From contig PJRA01000016.1 of NCBI GenBank assembly GCA_016987375.1, forward strand, positions 1,378,409 to 1,442,408: 64,000 nucleotides of DNA, in the 5' to 3' direction. The position numbers and the translations under genes are program-made. The notes below the pieces were generated by a model. The model did no database searches, was not told the DNA's origin, and saw only the letters and a list, made by a program, of their open reading frames with translations. This DNA is from Brachionus koreanus (lineage: Eukaryota; Rotifera; Eurotatoria; Ploima; Brachionidae). Shown piece by piece: positions 45,301-58,700 of this stretch (its first letter is position 1; the number at the start of each line of letters is the position of its first letter).

Positions 45301-48300
45301 AAAGGTATTGAAATTAACTTAAGTGTTGTTTACTGAGTTTATTTAGTCTGAGCACTAATTCTAGTGTTTTAATATTTAACCCATGTCCTTTTTAATCAAA
45401 AAGATTATCATGGACACTGTTTTTTCACCCTATTTTCTACATTTTTAAAATCTATGTTTGATGTGCATGTTTGATATTATACTGTATGTACCAAGTATAT
45501 TCATTGATGATTCCTTTGGTTATGTGAACTAAAAACAAAACAAATTAAACTAAAAATATTTAAAATTTTGTTTAATAATTTTTTATTTTTTAAAAACAAA
45601 TTTTATATAAAAATAATCAAAAAAATAGAAAAACGAAATTTTTCTTGGTTCATTTTGATGCATGGTATCAACTCAAATTATTGAGTTAAAATATTATTTA
45701 CAAAATTTTCTTCGATCTCAGAGTTTGTGATAAAATTTTTAATCATAAAGCAACACAACTTTGTTTTATCCTAAAAAAGCTTTAAAAATGCCAAACATGG
45801 CGCTATAATCTGTAGAAATAAATAACATTATCTAATTTGTGTTTCATCAAAAGATAAATAGTTCAAGAACATTCTTTAATATTCTAAAAATGAAAAACTA
45901 AAGGTAAAATTAATTTATTACTCGAAAAGTTTCTAAATTATAAATCATTCTCTAATATTCAGTTTTAATTTTAAATTATCAAAATTTGTTTTAAGTTAAT
46001 GTTCTAACTTTCATAACCTAGAAGGGTTTTTTCGACCCATTTATAAAACACCAAGTTTTGTAAAAATTAAAATTTTAGATTACACTTTTTTTTTTAAATT
46101 AGCCATAATATTAACAAAATGATAAAAAAATTTTTTTTTTTAATTTTTGCCAATAATCAAAATCAAATTCAATAAAAAAAGAAAAAAATTTTTAAAAAAT
46201 TTAAAGAAAAAAAAAACAAAAATATTTTGAAATAGAGCTTAACATCTTGTTTTAAATTTTTATACTGAGTTTAACTGCAAAATGAGCAAAAAGTTAAAAG
46301 ATAAGTAAAAGTTCGCCGAGAAAAATTACAGAAATAGCTGAATTTCCAATATCTGACTTTTAAAATTTTTTGGAAATTAAAGTATCCAGATACAGCTTTG
46401 CTTTACGCAAATTATTTGTAATTAGATTATCATTTTTTTAAGCTAAAATTTAATTTAACTTTTAGTACTAGCATATTTTTAAAAAACTAAAAATTTTGAT
46501 CAAATATTTTAAAATTTCATTGCAAGTTTTTAAATTTTTTTAATATTGAATGAATCAAATTTGATCGAAATTTAGCCAAAAATTTGCTTTTAATTTAATC
46601 AAAATAAATTTTAAAAAAAATTTATTTTAAGATTTTTTCAAACATTGAATAGAAAGTTCTTATAACTGAATTATTTTTTTTTAAATTAAGAAATTTTAAA
46701 TTCAAATAAACCTAAATTAGCACCCAAAGTCACAATTTATTCAATTTTTAAAAATTAGAATTAATAAATTTTTTTAATTTTTTAGAATTAATAAAGCTAT
46801 TGAATGTAATTTTAGAAAATTTCGTTAAAATTTTTTATTTTTAAAGGAATCACAGGGAGCTTTGGACTGTCAGGCTATTCAAAACGCTATAAACATCGCT
46901 AATTTAAACGCAGAAAAACAAATTAAGAGTTTTAAAATTTTGGAACTTCTAAACTCAAATTTAGCCTCAAATCAAAAAGATGAATTCATCAAACTCTTGC
47001 AAAAAAATTACTATTTATTTCAAATTGACGATCATCCGGATGAAGCAAGTCTCGATTTTGCTTATGCTGGCTCACTTTACTTTGCTGAGTTCAAGCTGAT
47101 TCTAGAAGAAAAACAATCTCAATTGGATTTGGATGATTTTGTCCACGGTCTCAAAGTTTTATGTCAAATTGTGCAAATAAATAAATTTTTAGATAATGCA
47201 TTACATCTTGAATCGTCCGAGTCTTTTGTAAACGAGCTTTTTAACAAAATGTCCAATTCTAATGCTCATTTACAAAATGTTAAAAACAATCCTTTATTAA
47301 AAAAAAAATATCTAGAATCTTTTATTCTACTCAAACAGTATAAAACCAATAACAACACAGTTGGAACGACTGAAAGCTTGGTCGATAAAGAAAAATTTAC
47401 TTCACTAAGTGATAGCGGTCATTCTGAGATTAGTGATTCGACTGAAAACTCAGCCAATTCTGATCTTTTCACCAGTTTGTTGACCCATGGTGATATTCAA
47501 GACCTGATTTTGCAAACCAATGCTGATTTTGAGCAAGAATGCTTGGCTGTTGTCCTGATAAATGAGTCTTTGGAAAAAGAAAATTATTCCCACACTCTTT
47601 ACTTGTTAAAAAATTCCTTTCCGCATCGCGATGACAAAACTATTATAGTTGATCAAAATGCCTATCTTTATCATTTCCAGATGAAAAAATTAAAAAATGT
47701 AAATTTGCTTATAATCTGTTTTATTAATGATTTTGATTTTATTTTAATTTAGATTAAAAACAACTTGGACATCAATGATATTAAAGAAGAAATAAAAAAT
47801 TGCAACATTAAATTAGAAAATGCACTTAATATGACAAAAACAATGATTTTATTGAATAAAATTGAAGATATTGAAGACAATAAGGAAGAAATATTACGCT
47901 TGATTAATGATGAAATGCTCGGTATTCAGCTGAAAAATGATTCAGAATGCATAGATTTATATTTTCAGACTTTTAAAGATTTAAAAAGAATATGTAAATG
48001 TAAGTTGTTATATTTTTTTGATTCAACGGTTTTTAAAAAAAAAGATTTATAGAAAAAAAGTTTCCATGTTGAAATTTCTTTAATTTAAATGTATTATAGT
48101 ACAATCCAAAACTAACTTGTACGCTTTATATTCATTTCTTTTCCTTTGAAGAAAGAAATAAAACTCATTGATTGAATAAGCCAAATCGTTATCAAGAAAA
48201 CCTAGGAAAGGAAAATATTGGAGAAGAGAAAAGGAAGGGGAGGAAGGGAAAGGGAAGAAAACGTACAAGTTAGTTTTATTTTGTACTTTTTTTCATTTCA

Positions 48301-51300
48301 AATTTTCAAAAATCCGAAAAAAAAATAAAAGAAGTGATTCATTAAATACTTAAAGGTTGTTCAAGGTTAAATTTTTAATTAAAATTTAATTGATTCAAAT
48401 AGATTTTTTTGTTAAGATTTTTTTTTAGATTTTTAAATTACATAAATATGGAAAAATTATTAAAAAATCAACCTGAAATTTGTTTGTATTTTTTTCTGCA
48501 TTTTTTATCAAAGTTTTTCATCAAGTTGATTTTAATTAAATAAATTAATTTTTCATGGTTCTAAACTCAAAATTGAAAAAAAGTGAACATAACAAATCGA
48601 ACAAAATTTTTCAATAGAGTGAAAAATAAAATATCTTTAAAAAATTACTGCAACATAGTTTAACTTACTATATTAAAATCAGATAAAAATTTATTCTCAT
48701 GATTTTGTAGATTAGACTGAGTGATTTCAAAACATTAAAAAAATTATTTTAAGTTTAAAATAAGATATTGGCTGTAAATCGAGTTTATTTGAGAAAAAAT
48801 TGCAAAAATTTCTTCCACAAGTTAGAATAAAAATTTTCAAAAAATCTTTTAACTTTAATTAATTTTTTAAAAGATTATTAATTTTTTTTATAGCGCAAAC
48901 AGTTGTTAATATTGAATATTTTTGGAATAAAACAGTAGATGATCTTGACTTCTATTTGAATCTGTTGAACGCAAATACATTTAGCTGGACCATGCCTATC
49001 TCATTTGGACCTACACCAAACCTAATTACCAGAACTATTTTAAAAAAAGCCATTGACAATACAACTGAAAAATACGAACAAAAGCTATTGTACAAATCGA
49101 ATGAACCTTTGATAATAAAAATTCAAGCTTTGATCAGAGGGTATCTTGTCAGAGAATCTCTAAATCAAAGGTATCAACATTTTCTTGAGAATGAGAGAAA
49201 AATTATAAAAATTCAGGTATTTATTTGCATCAAAAAAAATTTAATAATCTTTTGATGAAAAGGCTTGGTGGAGAGGAATTCTTGGAAGAAAAATTTTTTT
49301 GAATAGGCTTGAACACTTCAATAAAAATATGTCCAAAATCATATTGATTCAATCTTATGTCAAAATGTGGCTAAACCGTAGAAGATATTTGGAAAAAATA
49401 AAAAATTTTAAGCTAAATGTAATTTTTAAATTTTTTTTTTTATTCAAAATAAATGATTAAATTTAAAGGAAAATGCTATCATTAAAATTCAGTCATATGT
49501 TCGATCAAAACAAGCAAAAGAAGACTATTTATGTCTTAGTAAGATAAAATAGCTTTAAATTAAAAAATCTATTTATTTCTCTTAGTAAATGAACATAACC
49601 CACCTTTGAGAGTGGTTCGCAAGTTTGTCTACTTGCTTGAAGAAAGTAATTGTGATTTTACAGAAGAAATTGGTATTTACATAAAAAAAAGTCAATTTTA
49701 AAAATTTAAAATTATTCCTTGCTAGAATTGCAAGAACTTAAACGTCAGATTATTACAGCAATAAAAATGAACAAAAATTTGGAACAAGAATTGGACATGA
49801 TGGACGTGAAAATAGGACTTTTGGTCAAAAATCGAATAACCCTTCAGGACGTGCTAATGCAGCACAAAAAGCTTAAAAAATACAAGGAAGACATTGAACA
49901 AAATCAAACAAATCAAATAAAACAATTGAGCAAAGAAAATCATCTCAAAATGGAATTGTATCAAAATTTATTTTATCTTTTGCAAACAAATCCTGTCTAC
50001 TTGGCCAAATTGCTCTATGTTTTGCCAACAACAAACACATCCAAATTTATAGAGACTGTGGTTCTACAATTGTTTAATTATGCGGCTAATTCAAGAGAAG
50101 AGTATTTACTTTTGAAACTATTCAATGCCTCATTGCAGCTAGAAATCGAGTAATTTTTAAAAATTTTTTTTTTCTTGTAAATTATAAATATTAAAATTTA
50201 TGAAAAAAAATTTAAAATTTTTTAATTTATTTATTTAAACTGTTTAAAAAGCGATAAAAAAGTGTAAGTTTCCTCAATTTGCTCTCAAGTGCTTAACAAA
50301 ATTCATCTTTAATATTTGATTAATTTTAAATAGAATAAAATCCTTCCATCATGCTCTACCAATTTGAGTGCATTTATGTACACGAATTTCAAATTTCAAA
50401 ATTTTTATTTAAGTTCAAAAGTGGACAAAATGTCAGACATAATAACAGGCACACCGCTGGTTATTAAAGTAATAGTTTCTTTGTACCGCAAACACCGTGG
50501 CGAAAACATTTTGCGCAGTTTGCTTAATCAAACCATTGAGGAATTTTTGAGCTTGAAAAATTTGCAACTGTGCCTAAATCCGTCTGAGTTGTACAAAATT
50601 TGGATAAATAAAATCGAGTCGGACACCGGTAAACCAACCGGTCTTCCTTATGATGTAACTAATCAAAAGGCTCTCGAGCATGAAGAAATTCGCAAACAAT
50701 TCGAAGAAAATATCAAACTAGTCAAACATTATACTAAAAAATTTTTGCACCTGATCATAAAGTCTATAGATAAATTTCCGTATGGCTTAAGATACATTGC
50801 CAAAATACTTAGATTGGGTTTGAGGCGAAAGTTTCCAAATGCTTCAGAAAGAGAAATTCTGAAAATAATTGGCAATTTGGTTTATTATAGATTTATTAAT
50901 TCAGCAATATGCTCGCCGGATGCTTATGATGTAATTGATGTCAAGGCCGGTGCAACACTTGACTCAGAGCAACGCAAAAATTTGGCTTGTATTGCCAAGC
51001 ATCTTCAACTTATATCAATGAGCAAAGGAGTAAGAAATATTAAATTTTTTTTTAAAAACTGAAAAAAATACTATTTTAGCTTAGGAGATGTTTCGAAAAA
51101 ATATTGAAATTTAATTTTTTTCATTGCTATTACACATTGCTTTGCTGTAAGACAAAAATTCATAAAAATTTATGATGAAAATTTCAAAATTTTTAACACT
51201 AAGTTTTAACACTCGGCAATAAAAGCACAAGAACTTGGTTAGATTCATTTTTAAAATTTTAGATAATTAAAGAAAAAAATTTTGTTCAAATTTCTACAAA

Positions 51301-52157
51301 TAAATTCATATTCATATGTGATTAAATTCAAAAATTAGTTTTCTTTAATTCAAATAACATTTTCAATTAATTTTTTAAGAAATTAAATAATTTTTTAGGT
51401 GTAATTATTTAGAAAAAAATTGATAATTTTTGCTGCGCTTATATTTTTATTCAATAAATTGAGTTTAAATACTTCATAAAAATAGTAAATTTCACCATAA
51501 ATTAAATAAAGTACAAAAAAAATGACCAAAAAATATTCTCAAATAATGTTATTGCTTATAATTGTTAACCATATAGATTTTATTTCTGCTTTATTTCACA
51601 GGTTCTTGATTTTTTTACAACTTCTTTTTCTTTAAAAAGTAAATCGGCTTCTTTCATATAGCTTGTTGTGGAAACATAAACAAAACATGCTTTGCTGTTT
51701 AGATGCGACATTTTTTCTTCAAAACCATTTTCTTCTTCTGAGACTTCTTTGCAATACTTTCCTATCTTATTTATGTAAATTGACAAATACATACAGATTT
51801 AATGATTGATTTCTCATAAAAATTTCAAATAAAGTTATTAAGATAAATTAAATATTTTTCTTTGAAAATTTATTTATTTTCGAAAAAATTACAATCAAAA
51901 TTTTTAGCTAATAAAAGCCAGTTTTTAAAATTTTATTTATATATGATAAAATTCATGTTTAATTTTTCAAATCTATCCGGCTTTCAAGTGCTAAAAATAT
52001 TTTTGGAAGAAAAATTGAAAAGTTTATTTAATGTGTAACTTGGGTTTGATTTTTATCAAGAATGAAAAGTCTATTAAAGATTTTTTTTTGTCAAATAGAA
52101 AGTAAAATTTAAAGAAATAATTAAATTTGTAATTCTAGTCTTGGTGTCGCAGCAAGA

Positions 52158-52191
<34 letters not shown>

Positions 52192-53820
52192 TTAAATTAT
52201 AAAAAATTAAGTTGCACATCAATTAAGCTATTTAATTTTTTAATTAGAAAATTTTTTTTGATCCCGATTTCTTGGTAAATTAAAAAATATTAGTCGAATT
52301 AGTATTTTAAAGTTTTTAATGAAAAAAAAAAACTAATTCAAAAATGAATATTAGCAAAATTATATTAAAAAAACAAATTAAAATTTTTAATTTAATAAAT
52401 TTTTTTAAGTATGGCGATACCGAGAACGCTCACCTAGCATGTCTGAACCCGTTCATTAAAGAATCTCATGAGCAAATAAGAAGCTTTTTCAGTGAAGTGT
52501 GCAATGTGTGTGAAGCAGATGATTTCTTCGGAATCGATGAATACAGTGATTTAATTGTGCTAACTAAACCAATTGTTTACATGACTGTGCAGGAAATTTC
52601 TGACACTCACAAAATTTTGATCCAACATTTGGACAAAATAGCCCCTGAGAACAATGATCCTTTGAGAGAAATATTTAACTTATTACATTTTGATCCCAAC
52701 TTAGACTCACTGACAGATAATTTGTGCTCTAGAACCAGCCTTGGAAGCAGTGGAACAAATGATTCGCCAAAGCAAGAAACAATGACTCGCAACAATTCAA
52801 ATTTGAGTAGAAATACGCAGCTTTGTTTGACTCTGACCAACCGATTTACGCCGAATGGCGAAGAAAAAGCCGAGTTAATAAATTTATTCATCAGAACAAA
52901 ACGCTTGATCATCGAACTGATTCACTGTCAAAATGGCGATAACTTGAAAATGATTTTAAACACACCGTGTACATTTGAACAGGAAATTCTGCATCAAAAA
53001 TTGGTCAAACGACGCGAAAAAAACAAAAAATTCATATCTGGAATAGACCAATTTGAATTGATTAGGAAATCACTAGGAATGCCATTGGAAAACATAAAAC
53101 GTGAAGTTAGACAAAACTTGTTCGATTTAGAACGAGCTGAGATTGTCTCAAGTGCCAATAATTACCAATCGGTAATTAGTCGCATCAGCCAAGATATCCG
53201 CAGTCAAAGAAAGCATAGACAAAGACGTCAAAAAGAGATGAGCCATTTGAAACAAGTCTATAATGTTTTACAAAAAAAACAAAATTTACTCAAAGAACAA
53301 GTATCATATTATAATGAATACGTAAAAGCGTGTCTAGATGGATTCAATAATAGAAAAGGGTGAGAAATTAAACAAAAAAATGACAATGTTTTTTTATTTT
53401 TTTTTATTTATTTTAGGACAAAAAGTAAAAATCCTTTCAAAAGAAAAGAAGAAAAAGTAATTGGCAGCATAAAATATTCTGCAGCAAAGCTCTATGAAAA
53501 AGGCGTTATTTTGGAAATAGAAGGTCTTAGCCCTAATCAGTAATAATTAAAATAAAGTTTTTGTTCCCTTTTTTTTCATTATTTAACTTGTTTTTAGATT
53601 TAAAAATGTTTTGTTTGAGATATCTACGACTGAAGAGCCGGGCATATTTGACGTGTCGGCAAAATTTATGGGTGTCACTATGGAAAAAGTGGAATTAGTT
53701 TTTCAAGATTTGCTGCAAATGCAATATGAAGGTGCTTCAATAATGAAAATGTTTGATAAAGCCAAAATAAATGTCAATTTACTCATCTTTTTATTAAATA
53801 AAAAATTCTATGGAAAATGA
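42352..53820 (+). CDS. IQGAP: IQGAP scaffold protein, complete 18-exon gene, 1754 aa
   Basis: Exons: 42352-42448, 43685-43829, 43891-44125, 44185-44625, 44689-44773, 44885-44914 (30 nt), 45066-45226, 46847-47698, 47753-47999, 48894-49216, 49263-49418, 49469-49538, 49586-49672, 49726-50149, 50414-51029, 52410-53359, 53417-53539, 53598-53820. Phases agree at every junction. Order: Ser-rich N-terminus; calponin-homology domain (MDEKRHQNIAYEYLCHLEEA, FRHTDNINLFFNAMEYIGLP); IQGAP coiled-coil repeats; a degenerate WW-like segment (FYLNLLNANTFSWTMP); four IQ motifs that bind calmodulin; the GAP-related domain (PYGLRYIAKILRL, LVYYRFINSAICSPDAYDVI), which binds Cdc42/Rac without GAP activity; and the RasGAP C-terminus ending LLIFLLNKKFYGK, the same ending as human IQGAP1. 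It links Rho GTPases to actin, cadherins and MAPK at the cell cortex. Human IQGAP1 has 1657 residues. Confidence 0.95.
42449..43684 (+). other. IQGAP intron 1
   Basis: A 1.2-kb intron. Near its 3' end (43560-43680) lies a less AT-rich stretch with an in-frame upstream ATG at 43627 that could be an alternative first exon or promoter. I kept the exon at 42352 because it joins in phase to give ...IYNEMDLSV. Confidence 0.5.
45227..46846 (+). other. IQGAP intron 7
   Basis: A 1.6-kb AT-rich intron. No nested gene or repeat was recognised. Confidence 0.6.
48000..48893 (+). other. IQGAP intron 9
   Basis: An intron of about 900 bp. A purine-rich run of AGG/GGAA type occurs at 48206-48262. No gene was recognised. 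Confidence 0.6.
51580..51792 (-). CDS. Possible nested small protein, 70 aa, in IQGAP intron
   Basis: The frame is intact and has balanced codon use compared with the AT-rich intron around it. It has no low-complexity runs and contains three cysteines plus a Lys/Glu-rich second half (EADLLFKEKEVVKKS). I do not recognise the family. There is no visible signal peptide or membrane segment. It could be a small nested gene, a retrocopy or chance. An AATAAA is not obvious directly after the stop. Confidence 0.3.
   Translation of the reverse strand: MYLSIYINKIGKYCKEVSEEENGFEEKMSHLNSKACFVYVSTTSYMKEADLLFKEKEVVKKSRTCEIKQK
52158..52190. repeat. (ACT)n microsatellite, 11 units
   Basis: Eleven ACT units preceded by GTGTCGCAGCAAGA. 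The retroelement at 12-13.5 kb also ends in a short ACT/CTA run, so this may be the tail of a strongly 5'-truncated copy. Confidence 0.9.
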
Positions 53821-55731
53821 AATCGATCGTAAAAGTAACCATTAATCTAAGTCGAATGAGTTTTTTTTTTTGTGTTTGAATTTTAATTTTACCTTTATTG
53901 CGTTATTTTTTTTTGTATATATTTTTGAGAAGATATTGTCAAAGGGATTGTTGAAGATTAACCGAAATAGTTGAGCAATCCATTCCATTTAAAACTTTTT
54001 GAAAGAAAAATATTCATGAAAATTCTGAAAAAAAAACTTGTTATTTTTGAAAAAATAAAAGATCGAATTTATTTTTTTTATAATTAATAAATTTCGACAG
54101 CAATCAATCGACAGTTCAAATCAATGTTTCCTAGAGTTTGTTAAAATATATTATGTTACATTTATTTAGAATTTATTTAAATTAGTATATACAAATGAAC
54201 CATGAAAGAAAAAATGCAAAATAATTATTTTTTTTTCTAAATTAGAATGTATAACAGTTGAAAATCATTTATTTTAAATAAATATTTTAAATAATTTACA
54301 ATTACAAATTGAATTTTTTTAAATTTTTTAGAATTTCAGTTTAATTCATCACAATTTCTAATTTAAATCAATTGATTAACACTTGATCAATAAATACAGG
54401 ATTTGCAGTGATAATTTATTTCTTTTTGACGTTTGAACAGATTGTTCAATATTTTTAACTGTATTTACAAATGATACTTTGGTATCAAAAACGTTCGTAT
54501 ATTTTAGAATGTTATTTCAATATTTGTTGCATGATTAACAAAATTATTTTTTTATACTTAACAAAAATTGAGAAAAATGTTGTATTCCCTTGTTCAATAT
54601 TCCTAAAAATTGATAAGTTCTTTAACTACTAAATGCATCCAAAAAAGCTGTGTTTGGATTAATTAGGCAACAAAATCGAACCAGCGAATATTTTAGTTTA
54701 ATAGATTAGAGAATCACAGTATTTTTTGGCACAGTATTATTAGGTCACCAAAAACCTAGTAGAAAAATTAAATTCACGACCTGAAGCAAAAAGTTCTGAA
54801 TTTATCGGGCAATTAATTCATGTTTATTCTTGGTGGAGATATAAATTTTTTAAAAAATTTATAAAATAGAAGGCCAGTAAAGATTTTAGACCTTTAGAAA
54901 AAAGGTATATTTATAAATTAAATATAAATTTTAAATTTTAAAATTTTTTTATGTTCTATTGCTCGAAAATTCATGATGCCAAAATTCAATTTCAACAATT
55001 TTTTTTAAAGAATTTTTAATAAGCAATAATTTATAAAAATTTATCCACAGTTTATACAATCAAAATTTCTAGTATCATTTCTAATATTTTTGAATAAGTT
55101 TCAATAAAATTTAAATAAATTTGATTTAAAATAAAAAATATTAATTATTGAATTGAAGCTTCTTTGGTTCACAAGTTTTAATCAAACAATGTTTCAATAA
55201 TGGTTGAATAGTTATTTCTTAAATTGCAAAATTAAATTTGTTTGAAAATTTGATACTTTCAAAAAAGAAATAACAAAAATTAAATGCAAATCAATCTCTA
55301 TATAGAAATTAATTTGAAATGAAAAAAAAATTCAATTTATTTTCACTTTTACCAAGCTATTTACACTTTTATTCCAAATATTTATCTTCAATACATTAAA
55401 AAAATAAGAAACGAACATGAAATAAAAATATCTCAACATAAAATATATAAAACAATTTCGATTAAGAAAAAAAAAATTTAATAATAAATTGCATAAAAAA
55501 ATATTTATATTTATTTTAAATAACTTAATGGTAACTATAAACCGATAAAGCCATTCGAATTAGACACAGACATTTAAACTTTTAGTCTGCGATAGCCGCA
55601 TCGAATAGCCACATCAGTAAAGTGAAAAAAAAATGATAAAAAATTATTTTAAAAAATTTTCCAAAATTGTTTTATAAGCCAAATAATGAACAAAGTTTTT
55701 ATTCAATATAATACAAGTAAATGATCAAGTG
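53821..55731. other. Convergent intergenic region
   Basis: 1.9 kb between the 3' ends of IQGAP and OTUD5. AT-rich, with no gene or repeat family recognised. Confidence 0.5.
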
Positions 55732-58700
55732 TTAAAATTGATGACTGTTATTCTGCTTTTGATGTTTTATTTTAAGACTATCCAAATACTCCTGCTGAGA
55801 CTCAGCCAACACTCGGGCTAAAATATCCTCGTCATCTTGGATAGAATTTTGATTCACTGTTTGATTAGTAAGTGCAAATAGATCAATGTCTTCAAGCTCT
55901 TTGTTTAAATTAATTGATGCCGATGAGGAAACCTTTGAAGATGTCTTGGCGCTTGATGCTGGTGATGATTTAGATGAGGAAGAAAATTTTAGCTTTTCCT
56001 TACTAAAACAATTGGTTAGATCATTTGTGGACCAACTTGAGCATGAGGCCGAGGCAGTGTTCGCTTGTAACATATTTACACCGTCTCTTTTCTCATTATC
56101 TTTAAGCCATTGCAAATAAGATTCTCTGGTTACAATTTCCATTAGCTCTTCATTAGTTGCTTCCCAATCACTAGCTTTCAGTTTATCATCCAACATTGCT
56201 TTTTCAATATGAAAGTCCTCGCTTTTTTTCAAAGCTTCGTTAAGCAAATTTTTCTCTGCCAGACCCGGAATAAATTGAGGTAGACCGAGACCAACACCAA
56301 TGGTCGCCTTGAACGGATTGACCACCGAGTTGTAGTGCATCCGTCCGTGGTAAGATAGCCGAATTGGCTCGTTATCTGTTTGAAACTCGGCTTGAAATGT
56401 ATTCTTAGGCTCTAGGCTGTACTCGTATACTTCTATAGGCCGATTGTAAATCTCTGCAATGGCTATTATTTCTATGTGGTTGCCAAAACAAGTGTCTTGA
56501 CGCTTGCGAGCCAAATATCGCTCTATGTCCTCGGTCATGTATTGTTTAAAATAATCGGCATTCTTGGCCTAAATAAAAACAGTAAAATAAATTGATCATT
56601 AAGTCTATTTTCTCGGATGAAAGTTATTTTACAATATAATCCATGCAATGTGAGCGAATGGTGGAATGCATTTCTTGATCGCCATATATTTGATCAGCTA
56701 CTGCCCGAAACAAACATGCCCCATCTTCTTTCATTGGTTTTATAATGAAACCTTTTTTTTCTTTAAGAGCTCGACAAAAATTTTGTTCCAGCTAAATAAA
56801 AAATATTTTTTAATTCATTTTTTTTAAACTTTAAAAATTAAATTGAAAAAAAAATCATAAAATCAGAACTTTTTTTTTAGTTGAAAGATCTTGCTAAAAT
56901 GAAATTCCTAAAAATAAAAAAAGTCAGATTCAATATCGACATCAGAGTAGGCCTAAAGTAAAATTTAAGTCAAAACTTTGACTTTTGACTAATATTTAGA
57001 AGGACTAAAGGAGTCATTTGAATTGATTGAAAAATTTCTAAAATCCTCGTATTTTTTGAATAGATTTTTCAAATAAATATATTTTTTATGAATAATGTAA
57101 ATTTTAAATTATTAAAATTTTCTTTAAAAAAAATTTTATAATTTTGTAAGATTATTATTTTTTTAAAATAAAAATGTCCTTCTATATAATTATGAAATCT
57201 TGACCACAACAAACAGAACATTCATCAATAGAACAAATATGAATTCATGTTTAAATTCCTTTCATTTAAAATGGGGGACTCGTTTCGACTTAGTAATAAT
57301 TGCAGTGTAATTGCTTCTATTAGATGCAATAATATAAATAACAAATTGAATAAGGTATTTTAAGATTTATTTATTAGAAAAATAAATTTGGGAATTTCCC
57401 GGGACTTGCCCGAACGACAAAATCCTTCTTTTCAGCCCCCTTGTTTAAATGTTTGTTATTTAGTATATCAACAAAAATTTAAAATAAAGTAATTTAGAAG
57501 TGTTTGAAAGCCTAAGATTAAAGATTAAATTTGTCTAATTGTACAATTTACAATATTTTCAAATACAGGTATTTCAAGAGACAGTGAAAATCAATAAAGA
57601 AAGCTTTTTTCAAAAAAAGCCTCAATGGGTTCCTTGAGTTTAAGTTTTATTGAACGAATTAAAGTTCTATTAGTACCTGAATTAATAAAAAAAATAATAC
57701 AACAAGACCCAAAGTTATCTTTAGAATTCTTGTTTAATTTTTTTTCTAATAGAATTAATCAAAAACATTTGATTAATATTTCACCAATTTGGTATTATAT
57801 ACTTTAGCATCTAACTTTACTCTAAAATTTAGAAATAGTAGAGGAAGAAAATGATGAGTGGGCTGGAATTATCAAACACAGGTATCAAATAGTTAACCCT
57901 TCTATTGATTGACTAAGATTGTTATTTTATTTACATAAATTAAATCAACTCTCATAATTTATAAATTATTATTCTTGTTTAAATTATTTGATTAAATAGT
58001 AAAATAAAAATAAGGTAAGAATAATTAATCATAAAATTTGTTTCTTAATTATAGTAAGGGTATAATTTAAAAATTAATGAATAGTTTAATTGTTTACAAG
58101 AATATTTGTTTTTAAATTTCAAAAATATTTTCATAATTTTTTTTTTTTCTAAATCAGTCAAATCTGCTCAAAAATCAAAGCTTAGAGATTAAAAAATTTT
58201 TAGTTAATTTTTTCTTCGGTGATAAGAATTTTATAAATTTAGCTTAACTAATTCAAAAATTTTTTATGTCAAATTTTTTAAACTAAAATGCTATTATTTG
58301 CTATTTTAAATATCAAAAAAGATGAAACGGCATTTAATTGTGACTAACTAGTCAATAGTCTAATATGTGTTCTTTTAAATTTTTCCGGAAACAAAAAAAC
58401 TTTCAAAAATGAATTATGAAATTTCTTCTTTTTTTTTCTTGAGGAAAAAATCTAAAAAATTTTTTAAAATTTAAAAGCTAAAAAACAAATAAAATAAAAT
58501 AATTTTTTCACAAAATTTGAAAACGAAAATGAAAATAGCCTACCTCTTCAAGAGTCTTTGAAGACTTTATGAATGCTTCCTCCTGATTGATAAGTAAAGT
58601 AGGCGTTTGGTCGTATTCGTCTTCACTGTTATTGTTCTCATTAAAATTTTCGCCCATTTTAATCTCAGCATTTTTATTTCTTTTCAATTTAGAGCATTTG

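Larger units (their letters stand above)
51030..52409 (+). other. IQGAP intron 15
   Basis: A 1.4-kb intron carrying an (ACT)n tract at 52158-52190 and an opposite-strand 70-codon frame at 51580-51792, listed separately. Confidence 0.6.

Noticed and set aside
57625..57807. 60-codon plus-strand frame within OTUD5 intron 1
   Set aside because: Rich in Leu/Ile/Lys/Asn as expected of translated AT-rich DNA, with no recognisable domain, and it sits next to repeat debris.
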